Assembly (NCBI RefSeq): GCF_016863035.1
Contig: NZ_BOOC01000027.1
Coordinates: 1-64,000 of the forward strand
Direction: 5' to 3'
DNA length: 64,000 nucleotides
Source of the DNA: Microbispora corallina
GTDB lineage: Bacteria > Actinomycetota > Actinomycetes > Streptosporangiales > Streptosporangiaceae
The position numbers were made by a program, and so were the translations under genes. The first letter of the stretch is position 1, and each line of letters opens with the position of its first letter. Below are positions 42,424 through 50,981 of the stretch, piece after piece. The notes beneath the pieces were generated by a model. It was not told where the DNA came from and did not search any database. It saw nothing but the letters and a program-made list of their open reading frames with translations.

Positions 42424-43455
42424 TCAGCCTGCGGAAACCCTGATCTTGCCGATGATGATCTCCTGCTTCAGCTGCTCGAGTCTCGGCTGGATGTCGTCGA
42501 TGTGCCCGCCGGTGGTGGAGTAGTCGACCCCGCCGAGCTTGAGGTCGTACACCGCCCGGCCGCTCTTGACCGTGCCGTCCATCAGGTTTGCGATGTAGTC
42601 GTAGACCGCCACGTCCACCCGCTTCACCATGCTGGTGAGGATCAGGCCGCGCACGCTCGGGTCCGCGGTGCGGGCCTGGTCGGAGTCGACGCCGATCGCC
42701 CAGCCCTTCGCCGACTTCGCGGCCTTGAAGACCCCGGCCCCGGACGCGCCCGCGGCCTGGTAGACCACGTCGGCGCCCGCGGCGAACATCTTCTGGGCGG
42801 CGTCCTGGGCCTTGGGCGCGTTGTCGAACCCGGTGAGGTCCGGCGGCTTGGTGAGGTAGGCGATCTCGATCTTGGCCCGCGGATTCACGTACTTCACGCC
42901 CTGCGTGTACCCCGCCTCGAACTTCTTGATCAGTGGGGACTCCACGCCGCCGACGAAGCCGATGTCGCCGGTCTTCGACTTCATCGCCGCCGCCGCGCCG
43001 ACCAGGAACGAGCCCTGCTCCTCCGCGAACAGCAGGTTGGTCACGTTCGGGCCGGAGGCCACGCTGTCGTCCACGATGGCGAACTTCGTGCCGGGGAACT
43101 TCGGCGCGACCTCCTTGACGGCGTCGGAGTAGGCGTAGCCGACCGCGATGATCGGGCTGTACCCGGCCTGCGCCATCAGCCGCAGCCGGTTCACCTTGGC
43201 CGACTCGGGCTCTCCCGGCTGCGCCGCCACCTCCTGGACCTGCAGCAGGCCGAGGCTGCGCCGGGCGTCGTCGAGCCCGTCCGCCGCCGCGTCGTTGAAC
43301 GACTTGTCCCCCCGCCCGCCGATGTCGTAGGCGAGGCCGATGCGCAGCGCCCGGGGATGGTCGCCCTGCACAGTGGCGCCGGGAGAGTGCACGCCTCCGC
43401 AGGCCGTCGCCGCGGCCAGCACCGCGCCCGTCATCAGCACCGCGATTGACCGCAC
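42424..43455 (-). CDS. Second BMP-family nucleoside-binding lipoprotein
   Basis: 343 aa from GTG 43455 (AAAGGAG 6 nt upstream). The lipoprotein signal ends ATACGG. The domain matches its downstream paralogue almost motif for motif: IGLAYDIGGRGDKSFND, FAIVDDSVASGPNVTNLLFAEEQGSFLVG and GADVVYQAAGASGAG. It is a tandem duplicate and may have different ligand preference. It is the first gene of the nucleoside importer cluster, behind an inverted repeat at 43490-43507. Confidence 0.9.
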   Translation of the reverse strand: MRSIAVLMTGAVLAAATACGGVHSPGATVQGDHPRALRIGLAYDIGGRGDKSFNDAAADGLDDARRSLGLLQVQEVAAQPGEPESAKVNRLRLMAQAGYSPIIAVGYAYSDAVKEVAPKFPGTKFAIVDDSVASGPNVTNLLFAEEQGSFLVGAAAAMKSKTGDIGFVGGVESPLIKKFEAGYTQGVKYVNPRAKIEIAYLTKPPDLTGFDNAPKAQDAAQKMFAAGADVVYQAAGASGAGVFKAAKSAKGWAIGVDSDQARTADPSVRGLILTSMVKRVDVAVYDYIANLMDGTVKSGRAVYDLKLGGVDYSTTGGHIDDIQPRLEQLKQEIIIGKIRVSAG

Positions 43456-43489
43456 GAGGACTCTCCTTTGGATGGCTTGAGCCCCCACG

Positions 43490-43507
43490 TTACTTACGCC
43501 AAGTAAG
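43490..43507. promoter_or_regulatory. Inverted repeat upstream of the nucleoside cluster
   Basis: TTACTTACGCCAAGTAAG contains arms TTACTT/AAGTAA and, alternatively, CTTAC/GTAAG. It lies 35 bp before GTG 43455 in an AT-rich patch. Candidate operator; the regulator is unknown. Confidence 0.45.
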
Positions 43508-43573
43508 GCGGAACTTGTCAGGAATACAACCTTTTTCCAAGTTTGTCGGTTTTACCGATTTAGCAGGATCCAG

Positions 43574-44887
43574 TCAGGACGTACGGGTGATCGTGCCCGA
43601 ATAGCGCACCGCGTCCTCGCCCGCTCGCGACACCTCGATCGTGGCCCGGCGATCCCCCTGCGAAACGAGCGTCACCAGGCCGGGATAGCAGGACGCGCCG
43701 GTCACCTGGCCGAGGTCCAGCACCAGGCGACCGCCCGTCTCCGCGATCTCCCGCAACCGCCCGCGGCAGTGCAGGTCGGCGCCCCACCTCATGCTCCGGG
43801 GCTCGGACAGGCGCAGCTCCACCGGGAAGACGCGGCCGGCCGACGGGTAGCGGGCCACCCCGCTCCACGTCCCGTCGTAGGCCGCGGGCCGGGTGACGGC
43901 GTACAGGAGCGCGCCGAGGGCGGCCAGGACGGCGGCCCCCGCCACGAGCGCCGCCGGCCACCGGCGCCTCGTCCTGCGCCGCTCCTGTCCGGACGCGGGG
44001 AATCGTGTGCCGCCCGTGCCCCCGTCACCCGACGAGGTCTGCGCCGTCGCGACGTCGCCCCGGTGCACGGCGGGGCGGGCCGGCGGCCGGTCGGAGTGGT
44101 CGAGCAGGGCGCTCAGCACGTCCTCCGCCGCCGGGCGGTCGCCGGGCTCCCTCGCCAGGCACGCGACCACGATGTCCCGCAGCCGGCCGTCGAGCGGGCC
44201 GATGTCGGGCGTGCCGTACAGGATCCTGGCGAGCACGGCCGCGTAGCCGTCGGCGGTGAAGGCGTGCCGTCCGCTCGCCGCGAAGGCGACGGTGAGCGCC
44301 CAGCTGAACATGTCGGCCGGGGGCCCGGCGGGCTCCCCCCTGAGCTGCTCGGGAGCGAGGTAGGCGGGCGTCCCGACCGGCCCGCCCGCCGTCGGCGTGG
44401 CGTCGGCCAGCCGGGAGACGCCGAAGTCGACGACCCTCGGCCCGTCCGGCCCGAGCAGGACGTTGCTCGGCTTCACGTCCCGGTGGACCACGCCGGCCCG
44501 GTGGATCGCGGCCAGCGCGGTCGCCGTCCCGACGGCGATCCGGTCGAGGGCCCCTCCGCTGCGCGGGCCGTGCTCGGCGACGTGCTCCTGCAGGGAGACC
44601 CCGTCCACGTACTCGCTCACGATGTACGCCCGGTCGTCGTGGACGCCCGCGTCGAGCACCCTCGCGGTGCAGAACGGCGCGACGCGCCGTGCCGCCTCGA
44701 CCTCCCGGTGGAACCTCCGGTCCTCGGCGTCCACCCGGGCGTGCAGCAGCTTCACCGCCACCGGCGGCCCGCCGGGGCCGTGGGCGAGGAAGACGACGCC
44801 CTGGCCGCCCGCGCCGAGGCGGCCGGTCAGGACGTAGCCGCCGAGGCGCTCGGGGTCCTCGGGGCGCAGCGGGGAGGTGCGGGGCAC
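43574..44887 (-). CDS. Receptor Ser/Thr protein kinase
   Basis: 437 aa. Kinase domain at about 15-270: glycine loop GRLGAGGQGVV, VAVK lysine, HRDVKPSN near 134, DFG in VVDFGVSRL, APEQL. A Pro/Ser linker and a membrane helix at about 309-331 (WPAALVAGAAVLAALGALLY) follow. A small extracellular beta domain contains two Cys residues (LHCRGRL and ASCYPG) that could form a disulfide. It resembles PknB-type signalling kinases. The outer domain looks like a lipocalin or DUF-type beta barrel of unknown ligand. It lies between the nucleoside cluster and the M20 gene. Confidence 0.9.
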   Translation of the reverse strand: MPRTSPLRPEDPERLGGYVLTGRLGAGGQGVVFLAHGPGGPPVAVKLLHARVDAEDRRFHREVEAARRVAPFCTARVLDAGVHDDRAYIVSEYVDGVSLQEHVAEHGPRSGGALDRIAVGTATALAAIHRAGVVHRDVKPSNVLLGPDGPRVVDFGVSRLADATPTAGGPVGTPAYLAPEQLRGEPAGPPADMFSWALTVAFAASGRHAFTADGYAAVLARILYGTPDIGPLDGRLRDIVVACLAREPGDRPAAEDVLSALLDHSDRPPARPAVHRGDVATAQTSSGDGGTGGTRFPASGQERRRTRRRWPAALVAGAAVLAALGALLYAVTRPAAYDGTWSGVARYPSAGRVFPVELRLSEPRSMRWGADLHCRGRLREIAETGGRLVLDLGQVTGASCYPGLVTLVSQGDRRATIEVSRAGEDAVRYSGTITRTS

Positions 44888-44918
44888 GCGTGTCCGGCCG
44901 GGGGGATCGGGGACGGCG

Positions 44919-46160
44919 TCAGCGCGCGCCGCCCCAGAGGGCGGTGAGCGCGGTGGTGGCCATGACCTTCACGCCGACGCCGATGGCCCGCTCGTCCACG
45001 TCGAACTCGGGCCGGTGGATGTCCACCTCGTCGATGGCGCCCGGCGCCCGGGTGCCCAGGCGGGCGAGCGCGCCGGGGACCGACTCGACGTACCAGGAGA
45101 AGTCCTCGCCGCCGAGGCTCTGCGGGGTGGGCACGGCGCCCCCCTCGCCGACGATCTGGGTGACGGCGTCGTGCAGCATCTGGATGCTGGTGGCCTCGTT
45201 CACGGTGGGCGGGGTGCCGCGCCGGTAGTCGAGCTCGGCGTCCACGCCGTACGCGCCCGCGACCGAGTCGAGCAGCGACTTGACCAGATCGGGAGCCTGG
45301 TGCCAGGCGTCCTCGTCGAGCGACCTGACCGTGCCCTGCGCCATGCCCACGTCGGGGATCGTGTTGAACGCCGAGCCCGCGGAGACCTGGCCCCACACGA
45401 GGCTCAGGCTGGACCGGGGGTCGACGCGGCGCGACAGGGCGGCCGGCAGCTCGGTGATGATCTTGCTGAGGGCGTACACGAGGTCGACCGTGAGGTGCGG
45501 GCGGGCCGTGTGGCCGCCGGGCCCGGCCACCCGGATGCGCAGGCTGTCGCATGAGCCGGTGATCGGGCCGGTGCGCAAGCCCACGTGGCCGACGTCGATG
45601 CGCGGGTCGCAGTGCAGCGCGAAGATGCGGTCGACGCCGTTCAGGCCGCCGTCCCGCATGACCTCCAGCGCGCCTCCGGCGACCTCCTCGGCCGGCTGGA
45701 AGATCAGCCGGACACGGCCGGGCAGCGCGCCCGCGTCGGCCTGGGTGGCGAGGAACAGCCCGGCCCCCAGGACGACGGCCGTGTGCACGTCGTGACCGCA
45801 GGCGTGGCAGGCGCCCGGGTTCGTCGACCGGTACGAGACGTCCTTCTCGTCCTCCATCGGCAGGGCGTCGATGTCGGCCCGCAGGGCGACCGTCGGGCCG
45901 TCGTCCCGGCCGAGGTCCACCCACATGCCCGTGCCCCGCGACAGCAGTCTCGGCGTTAGGCCCGCGTCCGTCAGACGCTCAGCGATCTTCTCGGTGGTTC
46001 GATGCTCGCTGAAGGCGATCTCCGGGTGCGCGTGCACGTCGCGCCGGAACTCGATCAGCTCATCGCCCCGCTCGCGAAGGAATTCCGCCAGCTGCCCGGC
46101 CAGGTCGTTCCCCCCTGGGGACGCCGCGTCCGGCGGTGCGAGCTTCGATGAGGTGGCCAC
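44919..46160 (-). CDS. M20-family amidohydrolase
   Basis: 413 aa from GTG 46160. Peptidase M20D/AmhX-like: RRDVHAHPEIAFSE, DIDALPMEDE, metal-binding HACGHDVHTAV, LIFQPAEEVAGGA (catalytic Glu), HCDPRIDVGHVG and a dimerisation domain. The C-terminal GGEDFSWYV is conserved in the family. It hydrolyses N-acyl or peptide-type amides (hippurate, IAA-amino acid or N-acetyl-diaminopimelate-like), with specificity not readable. The first 30 residues are low complexity. It is separated from the kinase gene by only 31 bp on the same strand. Confidence 0.88.
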   Translation of the reverse strand: MATSSKLAPPDAASPGGNDLAGQLAEFLRERGDELIEFRRDVHAHPEIAFSEHRTTEKIAERLTDAGLTPRLLSRGTGMWVDLGRDDGPTVALRADIDALPMEDEKDVSYRSTNPGACHACGHDVHTAVVLGAGLFLATQADAGALPGRVRLIFQPAEEVAGGALEVMRDGGLNGVDRIFALHCDPRIDVGHVGLRTGPITGSCDSLRIRVAGPGGHTARPHLTVDLVYALSKIITELPAALSRRVDPRSSLSLVWGQVSAGSAFNTIPDVGMAQGTVRSLDEDAWHQAPDLVKSLLDSVAGAYGVDAELDYRRGTPPTVNEATSIQMLHDAVTQIVGEGGAVPTPQSLGGEDFSWYVESVPGALARLGTRAPGAIDEVDIHRPEFDVDERAIGVGVKVMATTALTALWGGAR

Positions 46161-46404
46161 GGTCGGTCGTTTCCCTCCTCCAGCGGACCGTCCTGCCGCG
46201 GTCCGATGGATGGTCAATATGGTCAGCTGAAAAGCAGTCACGACAAAAGATCAAAAGGGTCGTGCGGGCGCCGTCTCGCCACCACCGACCCTTCGTTCAC
46301 AATCTTTCCATGCCGCGACCTTTCCAGGCGGCGGATTGCCCAGTATTTACACCGGCGACTGGACGTTGTCAGAAGTCGGCCTATATGACCGGACAAAACG
46401 GTAA

Positions 46405-46426
46405 TTCGGGGGGTCAGGCCCCCGAA
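46405..46426 (-). terminator. Terminator overlapping the GCS2 stop codon
   Basis: TTCGGGGG - 6 nt - CCCCCGAA. The loop carries the stop codon at 46414-46416, and a T-rich stretch follows on the minus strand. Confidence 0.6.
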
Positions 46427-47589
46427 CGTCCGGCCTCTCGATTGGGGTTCGAGGTCACGAACCTGTCCTCGGCGAGCTCGATCACGGTGGAGTCGACCAC
46501 GTCCTGCAGGGTCCCCCCGCCCGCGAGGATCGCCCGCTGGCGCTCGGATGAGCTCCCCTGCTCCAGCACGTCGGTCACCACGGCGAGCTCCTCGGCACAG
46601 CCGAGCCGCTCGGCGACGGGTTCCAGTTCGCGCTGAAGCTCATACAATACGTCGCGCACGGGCGCGGTGGATCCATGGTCGTCGGTGATGACGTCCGCGT
46701 CGAGGCCGTACCGCGTGGCGCGCCACTTGTTGTCGCGCACCACCCAGGCCGCCGGATTGGGCAGCTTGTACCCTCTGTCGATCTGCTGGTCGAACTGCTG
46801 GACGAGGCTCTGGCACAGCGCGGCGACCATGCCGACCTCGCGCGGTGTCGGGATGCCGTCGAACATCCGGACCTCGATCGTGCCGAAGTCGGGGTGCGGG
46901 CGGATGTCCCACCACACCTCCTTGATGCTCTTGATGGTGCCCGCCCGCAGCAGCGTGTCCATGTACTCCTCGAACTCGCCCCAGTCCGCCAGCAGATGCG
47001 GCGGGCCGGCCGTGGGCAGCGCGCCGAACACGATCGCCCGGCTCGACGCGAGCCCGGTGTCCTGGCCGCCCCAGTAAGGGCTCGACGAGGTCAGCGCGAG
47101 AAAGTGCGGCAGGTAGGCGGCCAGGGCGTTCACGATCGGGATGACCTTGTCCCGGTCGCGCACCCCGACGTGGACGTGCACGCCGAACGTCTGGATCCGC
47201 CACGCCAGCCACTGCATCTCCTCGACCAGCTCGGTGTACCGCTGGACGGGCGCGTAGACCGCGTCCCGCCAGTCGCTGATCGCGTGGGTGCCCGTACAGG
47301 CCAGGGACATGCCGCGGGGCTCGACCACCTCGCGCAGCCTGCCGATGCTCTTCCTCAGGTCCTGGACGGCCTCGGCCACGGTGTGGCAGACGTCGGTCAC
47401 GATCTCGATCTGGGACTGCATGAGCTCGTGCATGGCCTTGGGCCGCTGACTCTCGCTCAGATCAGGTACGGCGGCGAGCACGTCCTTGGCGTCCTGGCGG
47501 AGGAGGCGGGTGTGCCTGTCGATCAGCTGGAGCTCCCACTCGACTCCCAGCGTCGCGCCCCGCGAGGGCCTGAACTCGATCGCCACCAC
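46414..47589 (-). CDS. Carboxylate-amine ligase, glutamate-cysteine ligase 2 (YbdK) type
   Basis: 391 aa. GCS2 family: LGVEWELQLID at the N-terminus, TFGVHVHVGVRDRD, a SSSPYWGGQDTGLASSRA motif and RPHPDFGTIEVRMFD. These are the Mg-ATP and acid-substrate-binding regions of the gamma-glutamylcysteine synthetase fold. The GCS2 group includes YbdK and actinobacterial homologues whose true substrate is often unproven. It may ligate glutamate to cysteine or another amine. GTG start at 47589. It is monocistronic, with a hairpin at the stop. Confidence 0.88.
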   Translation of the reverse strand: MVAIEFRPSRGATLGVEWELQLIDRHTRLLRQDAKDVLAAVPDLSESQRPKAMHELMQSQIEIVTDVCHTVAEAVQDLRKSIGRLREVVEPRGMSLACTGTHAISDWRDAVYAPVQRYTELVEEMQWLAWRIQTFGVHVHVGVRDRDKVIPIVNALAAYLPHFLALTSSSPYWGGQDTGLASSRAIVFGALPTAGPPHLLADWGEFEEYMDTLLRAGTIKSIKEVWWDIRPHPDFGTIEVRMFDGIPTPREVGMVAALCQSLVQQFDQQIDRGYKLPNPAAWVVRDNKWRATRYGLDADVITDDHGSTAPVRDVLYELQRELEPVAERLGCAEELAVVTDVLEQGSSSERQRAILAGGGTLQDVVDSTVIELAEDRFVTSNPNREAGRSGA

Positions 47590-47622
47590 GTGCCTCCATC
47601 ACATCGGAAAACCAGTGCCGGA

Positions 47623-47823
47623 CTAAGCCCTACCCGCCTTCCACCCGCGCACGCCAACGGCGGCGAGGACCAGGGCGAGGATGATGTTGACGGCGATCAG
47701 CACCCCGTGGACGACGTAGAACGCCGTGGGGTGCCCGTCGGCCAGGTTGAAGCCGAGATTGATCCATTCAAAGATCATGAAAGCCGCGAGGGCCAGGAGA
47801 AAGACTGATACACGTCTCGTCAT
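47623..47823 (-). CDS. SCO4848-family small membrane protein
   Basis: 66 aa from ATG 47823, which lies 4 nt after a TACTGT box (leaderless). Two membrane helices: VSVFLLALAAFMIFEWINLGF and TAFYVVHGVLIAVNIILALVLAAVGVRGW. The pattern HPTAFYVVHGVL matches the SCO4848 family, which I recall as sitting beside a D-alanyl-D-alanine carboxypeptidase gene in actinomycetes, as it does here (divergent). The function is unknown; a cell-wall link is suggested by the neighbour. Confidence 0.8.
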   Translation of the reverse strand: MTRRVSVFLLALAAFMIFEWINLGFNLADGHPTAFYVVHGVLIAVNIILALVLAAVGVRGWKAGRA

Positions 47824-47905
47824 GTACACAGTATCGGCCGAGGTAGGGACGCGTGCTCCTGCGATCTTTGGGGGAAATGTCACCACATGCGTAAAGACTC
47901 ACGGC

Positions 47906-47911
47906 TAGGCT
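47906..47911 (+). promoter_or_regulatory. -10 box of the dacA-like gene
   Basis: TAGGCT, 9 nt before ATG 47921; no Shine-Dalgarno between them, so probably leaderless. Confidence 0.5.
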
Positions 47912-47920
47912 GAGCGGCCT

Positions 47921-49183
47921 ATGGGGAGGAAGCACGGGGCCCTGGGCGCCGCTCTGATGACATCGGGACTCATCACGACCGCGCTGCTCGGCGCGCCCCC
48001 CGCCGCGCAGGCACGCGGCCTTCCGGTCCTCTGGCGGGTGGAGGGCAACGGCGCCATCGGCGGCGACCGCCTCAGTGGGCACGGGATCATCGCGCCGGAC
48101 GGGGTGCCCGCGCCTCCCAAGACCGAGGCCTCGGCGTTCGTGGTCGCCGACGCCGACACCGGGGCCGTCCTCGCGGCCAAGGACCCGCACGGGCACTACG
48201 CCCCCGCGAGCACCCTGAAGACCCTCACGGCCGTGACCCTGATCCCCAGGCTGGACAAGGACCTCAAGGTCAAGCCGAGCGAGAAGGCCTGCAACGTCGA
48301 GGGCAGCGCGGTCGGGATCGTCCCCGAGCCGATCTACAAGGTCGACGACCTCATGCGCGCCCTGCTCATGGTCTCCGGCAACGACGCCGCCGTCGCCCTC
48401 GCCGAAGCCAACGGCGGGATGCGCCGGACGATCGACGACATGAACGAGGAGGCCCGCAGCCTCCAGGCGTACGACACGGTGGCCAAGACGCCCCACGGCC
48501 TGGACGAGCCGGGCCAGCGCAGCTCGGCCTACGACCTGGCCCTGATCGCCCGGGCGGGGCTGAAGCTGCCCGCCTTCCGGGAGTACATCAGCACCAAGGT
48601 CGCGAAGTTCCCCGCGCCCAAGGACTACGGCAAGAAAAAGAAGAAGGCCGACCGCGACGGGCAGGACCAGGAAGGGCCGGACCGCGACGGGCAGAGCCGC
48701 GATGACGGCGACTCCCCCGCCCCGACGAAGTCGCCCCCCGCCTACTACGAGATGGCCAACCACAACAAGCTGCTCGGCACATACAAGGGCATGCTCGGCG
48801 TGAAGAACGGGTGGACGTCGAAGGCCCTCGGCAGCTTCGTGGGCGCGGCGAGGCGCGACGGCCACACGATCATCGTCGTGATCATGCATCACCCCGGCGG
48901 CTTCTGGGAGGAGGTCGCGCACCTGCTCGACTGGGGCTTCGCCGTGAGAGAGAAGGCGGCCCCCGTGGGCCAGCTGGTCGGCCCGGCGCCCTCGCCGACC
49001 CCCTCGTCGTCCGTCCTGGCCGTACGGCCCGCGACCTCGGCCTCGCCGTCCCCGGTGTCCGCGGCCGGCAAGCAGGGCGCGGCGCCGCGCGTGGCCACCC
49101 TCGTCCTGGGAGCCGGCCTGGCCGGCGGCCTCGCCGTGGTCGGGTACGGCGTGGTCCGCCGCAGGCGCCGCGCCGACGTCTGA
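47921..49183 (+). CDS. D-alanyl-D-alanine carboxypeptidase (PBP5-type)
   Basis: 420 aa. Signal peptide at about 1-32. Penicillin-binding motifs: SxxK as STLK (S97, K100), SxN as SGN (152-154), and the third box as KNG (295-297) where KTG is usual. A charged insert of about 35 residues (KKKKK then two DRDGQ repeats) precedes it. The C-terminus has a Pro/Ser linker and a membrane helix with RRRRR. It trims terminal D-Ala from peptidoglycan stem peptides at the outer membrane face. It is divergent from the SCO4848-type gene. Confidence 0.92.
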   Translation: MGRKHGALGAALMTSGLITTALLGAPPAAQARGLPVLWRVEGNGAIGGDRLSGHGIIAPDGVPAPPKTEASAFVVADADTGAVLAAKDPHGHYAPASTLKTLTAVTLIPRLDKDLKVKPSEKACNVEGSAVGIVPEPIYKVDDLMRALLMVSGNDAAVALAEANGGMRRTIDDMNEEARSLQAYDTVAKTPHGLDEPGQRSSAYDLALIARAGLKLPAFREYISTKVAKFPAPKDYGKKKKKADRDGQDQEGPDRDGQSRDDGDSPAPTKSPPAYYEMANHNKLLGTYKGMLGVKNGWTSKALGSFVGAARRDGHTIIVVIMHHPGGFWEEVAHLLDWGFAVREKAAPVGQLVGPAPSPTPSSSVLAVRPATSASPSPVSAAGKQGAAPRVATLVLGAGLAGGLAVVGYGVVRRRRRADV

Positions 49184-49204
49184 GCCGAGGCGGAGGGCGG
49201 GCGG

Positions 49205-50155
49205 CTACGGCTCGGCGATGGCGGGGGACGGCACCGGCGTCGGCTCGGGCGGCGGTCCGAGCGTGGCGGTGGCCGTCCACGCGGCGGCGTAGAGGATCAC
49301 CCGGGAGGACAGGTTGATCCACACGAGCAGGCCCACCACCACGGCGAACGTGCCGTAGACGGGGTTGCGGAGGGTCGCGGCGAGGATGAGCGTGGCGAGC
49401 TGCTTGAGCACGCCGAAGGCGACCGCCCCCAGCAGGGCGCCCTTGAGCACGACCCGGAACTCCTGGTGGGACTCTGCCAGCCAGCCGAGGACGATGAGGA
49501 ACAGCAGCAGGTCGGCGACGAGGCTCGCGCCGATCCCGGTGAGCCAGACCGAGACGCCGGCGAGCGGGGAGTTCCCGAGGCCCAGCCATTCCGCCACCGT
49601 GCTCGTCGCCCCCGTGGCGAAGCCGCCCGCGACGACCGAGGCCAGCATCGTGACGCCCATCAGGACGAGCGCCACGAGGTCGCGCAGCTTGCCGAGGAAG
49701 TAGTTGAGGGGCGGCTCACAGGTCATCCAGGTCGTCCGCAGGGCGCCGCGCAGCGCGTCCATCGCGCCGAGCCCGGCGTAGAGCAGGCCCAGCAGGCCGA
49801 TGACCCCGGCCCGCACCCGCACGCCGGCGAGCTGGTCGATGTGGAGCTGCTGCGCCAGCCCGGGGAGTTGGCTGTTGACGGCCTCGGTGATGACCTTCAG
49901 CGCGTCCGGGTAGACGGTCGTGACCAGCCAGAACGCCAGGGCCACGAGGGGGAAGAACGACAGGAACGCGAAGTAGGTGAACGCGCCCGCCAGCCGGTCG
50001 CCCGACTGAACCTGGTAGCGCTGGACGGTCCGCACGACGTGGTCGAACCACAGGAAGCGGATCCGCTCGCGCTCCAGCAGCACGCGGCCCCATGCCCGTA
50101 CGGCGTCGACCCGCCGCGTGACCCGCTCGACCCACTCCGTCGCCACTGCCCACAT
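49205..50155 (-). CDS. YihY/BrkB-family inner membrane protein
   Basis: 316 aa with six membrane helices. The GDRLAGAFTYFAFLSFFPLVALAFWL start, an AGLGAMDALRGALRTTW core and NPVYGTFAVVVGLLVWINLSSRVILYAA are the conserved YihY signature. It was formerly mis-annotated as RNase BN. It is an integral membrane protein of unknown transport role. The C-terminal tail is Pro-rich. It follows dacA convergently by 22 bp. Confidence 0.9.
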   Translation of the reverse strand: MWAVATEWVERVTRRVDAVRAWGRVLLERERIRFLWFDHVVRTVQRYQVQSGDRLAGAFTYFAFLSFFPLVALAFWLVTTVYPDALKVITEAVNSQLPGLAQQLHIDQLAGVRVRAGVIGLLGLLYAGLGAMDALRGALRTTWMTCEPPLNYFLGKLRDLVALVLMGVTMLASVVAGGFATGATSTVAEWLGLGNSPLAGVSVWLTGIGASLVADLLLFLIVLGWLAESHQEFRVVLKGALLGAVAFGVLKQLATLILAATLRNPVYGTFAVVVGLLVWINLSSRVILYAAAWTATATLGPPPEPTPVPSPAIAEP

Positions 50156-50265
50156 CTACCCCGTACGGGCTGATCGACGCGCGAAAACGCCTGATCGAGG
50201 GGAGGATGCGGGGGCCTTCGCGCCGACCGCCGGCAGGTGGTGGATCCGGAGCCAGATCATCGGCC

Positions 50266-50580
50266 TTATGTGCCGGGGCGGCGATCGCGGGCCGCACCGT
50301 CGCCCGCCGCCGCCCTTGCCCGGGTACGGCGGGCGGCGACGAGGGCCGCCGCGCCGGCCGCGAACCAGGCGGCCTCGACCGCGACCTTGGCGGCTCCGGC
50401 CAGCGGATAGGTGGCCAGGGGTGCGCAGAACAGGCCCCAGACCGCGGCGAACAGGGCGATCCCGCCGATCGCCGCGCCCAGGCGGCGTGGCCAGGTGGAG
50501 CGGGCGAAGCCCCAGTAGCCGACACAGGCGTAGACGGCCATCTCCGCGGCGAACCAGATCAGATCCACGGTCAGCTCCAC
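50266..50580 (-). CDS. YrdB-type (DUF2568) small membrane protein
   Basis: 104 aa, GTG start. Four short membrane helices (LIWFAAEMAVYACVGYWGFA, GAAIGGIALFAAVWGLFCAP, AAKVAVEAAWFAAGAAALV) match the YrdB/DUF2568 pattern. It overlaps the upstream small membrane gene by 10 nt, so the two are coupled. The function is unknown. Confidence 0.7.
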   Translation of the reverse strand: MELTVDLIWFAAEMAVYACVGYWGFARSTWPRRLGAAIGGIALFAAVWGLFCAPLATYPLAGAAKVAVEAAWFAAGAAALVAARRTRARAAAGDGAARDRRPGT

Positions 50581-50921
50581 AGGACGGCGGCGAGCAGGTG
50601 GATGACGGCGAAGGCGCCCGCGCCGAGCGCCATGCCGGGGTTGCGGCGCAGGATGCCGAGCACCGAGTCGCCGAGCTGGGCGAGCCCGGAGACGACGAGC
50701 AGGGGGACCACCGCGACCGAGGGCCCCATGACGAGCACGAACGCGGTGACGAGCCCCAGCGGGAGCGCTCGCGCGGCGTACGCCCTGGTGTAGAAGCGCA
50801 CGGCGGCGGTGGTCTCCTCGTCAGGCCTGAGCCCGAGGCCCGGCCTGATGACGCCCGCCACGCTGGACCCCGCCGCACCGAGGGAGGCGAGGACGTTGAG
50901 GACGACGAGTACCGTGTCCAT
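50571..50921 (-). CDS. Small four-helix membrane protein (DUF4267-like)
   Basis: 116 aa with four membrane helices. After helix 1, GLGLRPDEETTAAVRFYTRAYAARALPLGL resembles the DUF4267-type proteins often controlled by adjacent regulators. AAGGAGA lies before its ATG and inside a palindrome (50923-50939). It is first in a two-gene unit with the YrdB-type gene, divergent from a MarR gene that is its likely regulator. Confidence 0.7.
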   Translation of the reverse strand: MDTVLVVLNVLASLGAAGSSVAGVIRPGLGLRPDEETTAAVRFYTRAYAARALPLGLVTAFVLVMGPSVAVVPLLVVSGLAQLGDSVLGILRRNPGMALGAGAFAVIHLLAAVLWS

Positions 50922-50922
50922 C

Positions 50923-50939
50923 GATTCTCCTTAAGAATC
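50923..50939. promoter_or_regulatory. Palindrome overlapping the Shine-Dalgarno of the small membrane gene
   Basis: Perfect inverted repeat GATTCT - CCTTA - AGAATC, 1 nt from ATG 50921. It could be the MarR operator, or an RNA hairpin masking the AAGGAG site. Confidence 0.5.
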
Positions 50940-50981
50940 ATTCATACTCTGAATTAATATCCGGACTGTATCATTCACGTC

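Noticed and set aside
46161-46404. Possible small gene or RNA in the 244-bp gap upstream of the M20 gene
   Set aside because: Only short frames without ribosome sites and no clear stem structure apart from the terminator at 46405. It is probably the amidohydrolase promoter region.
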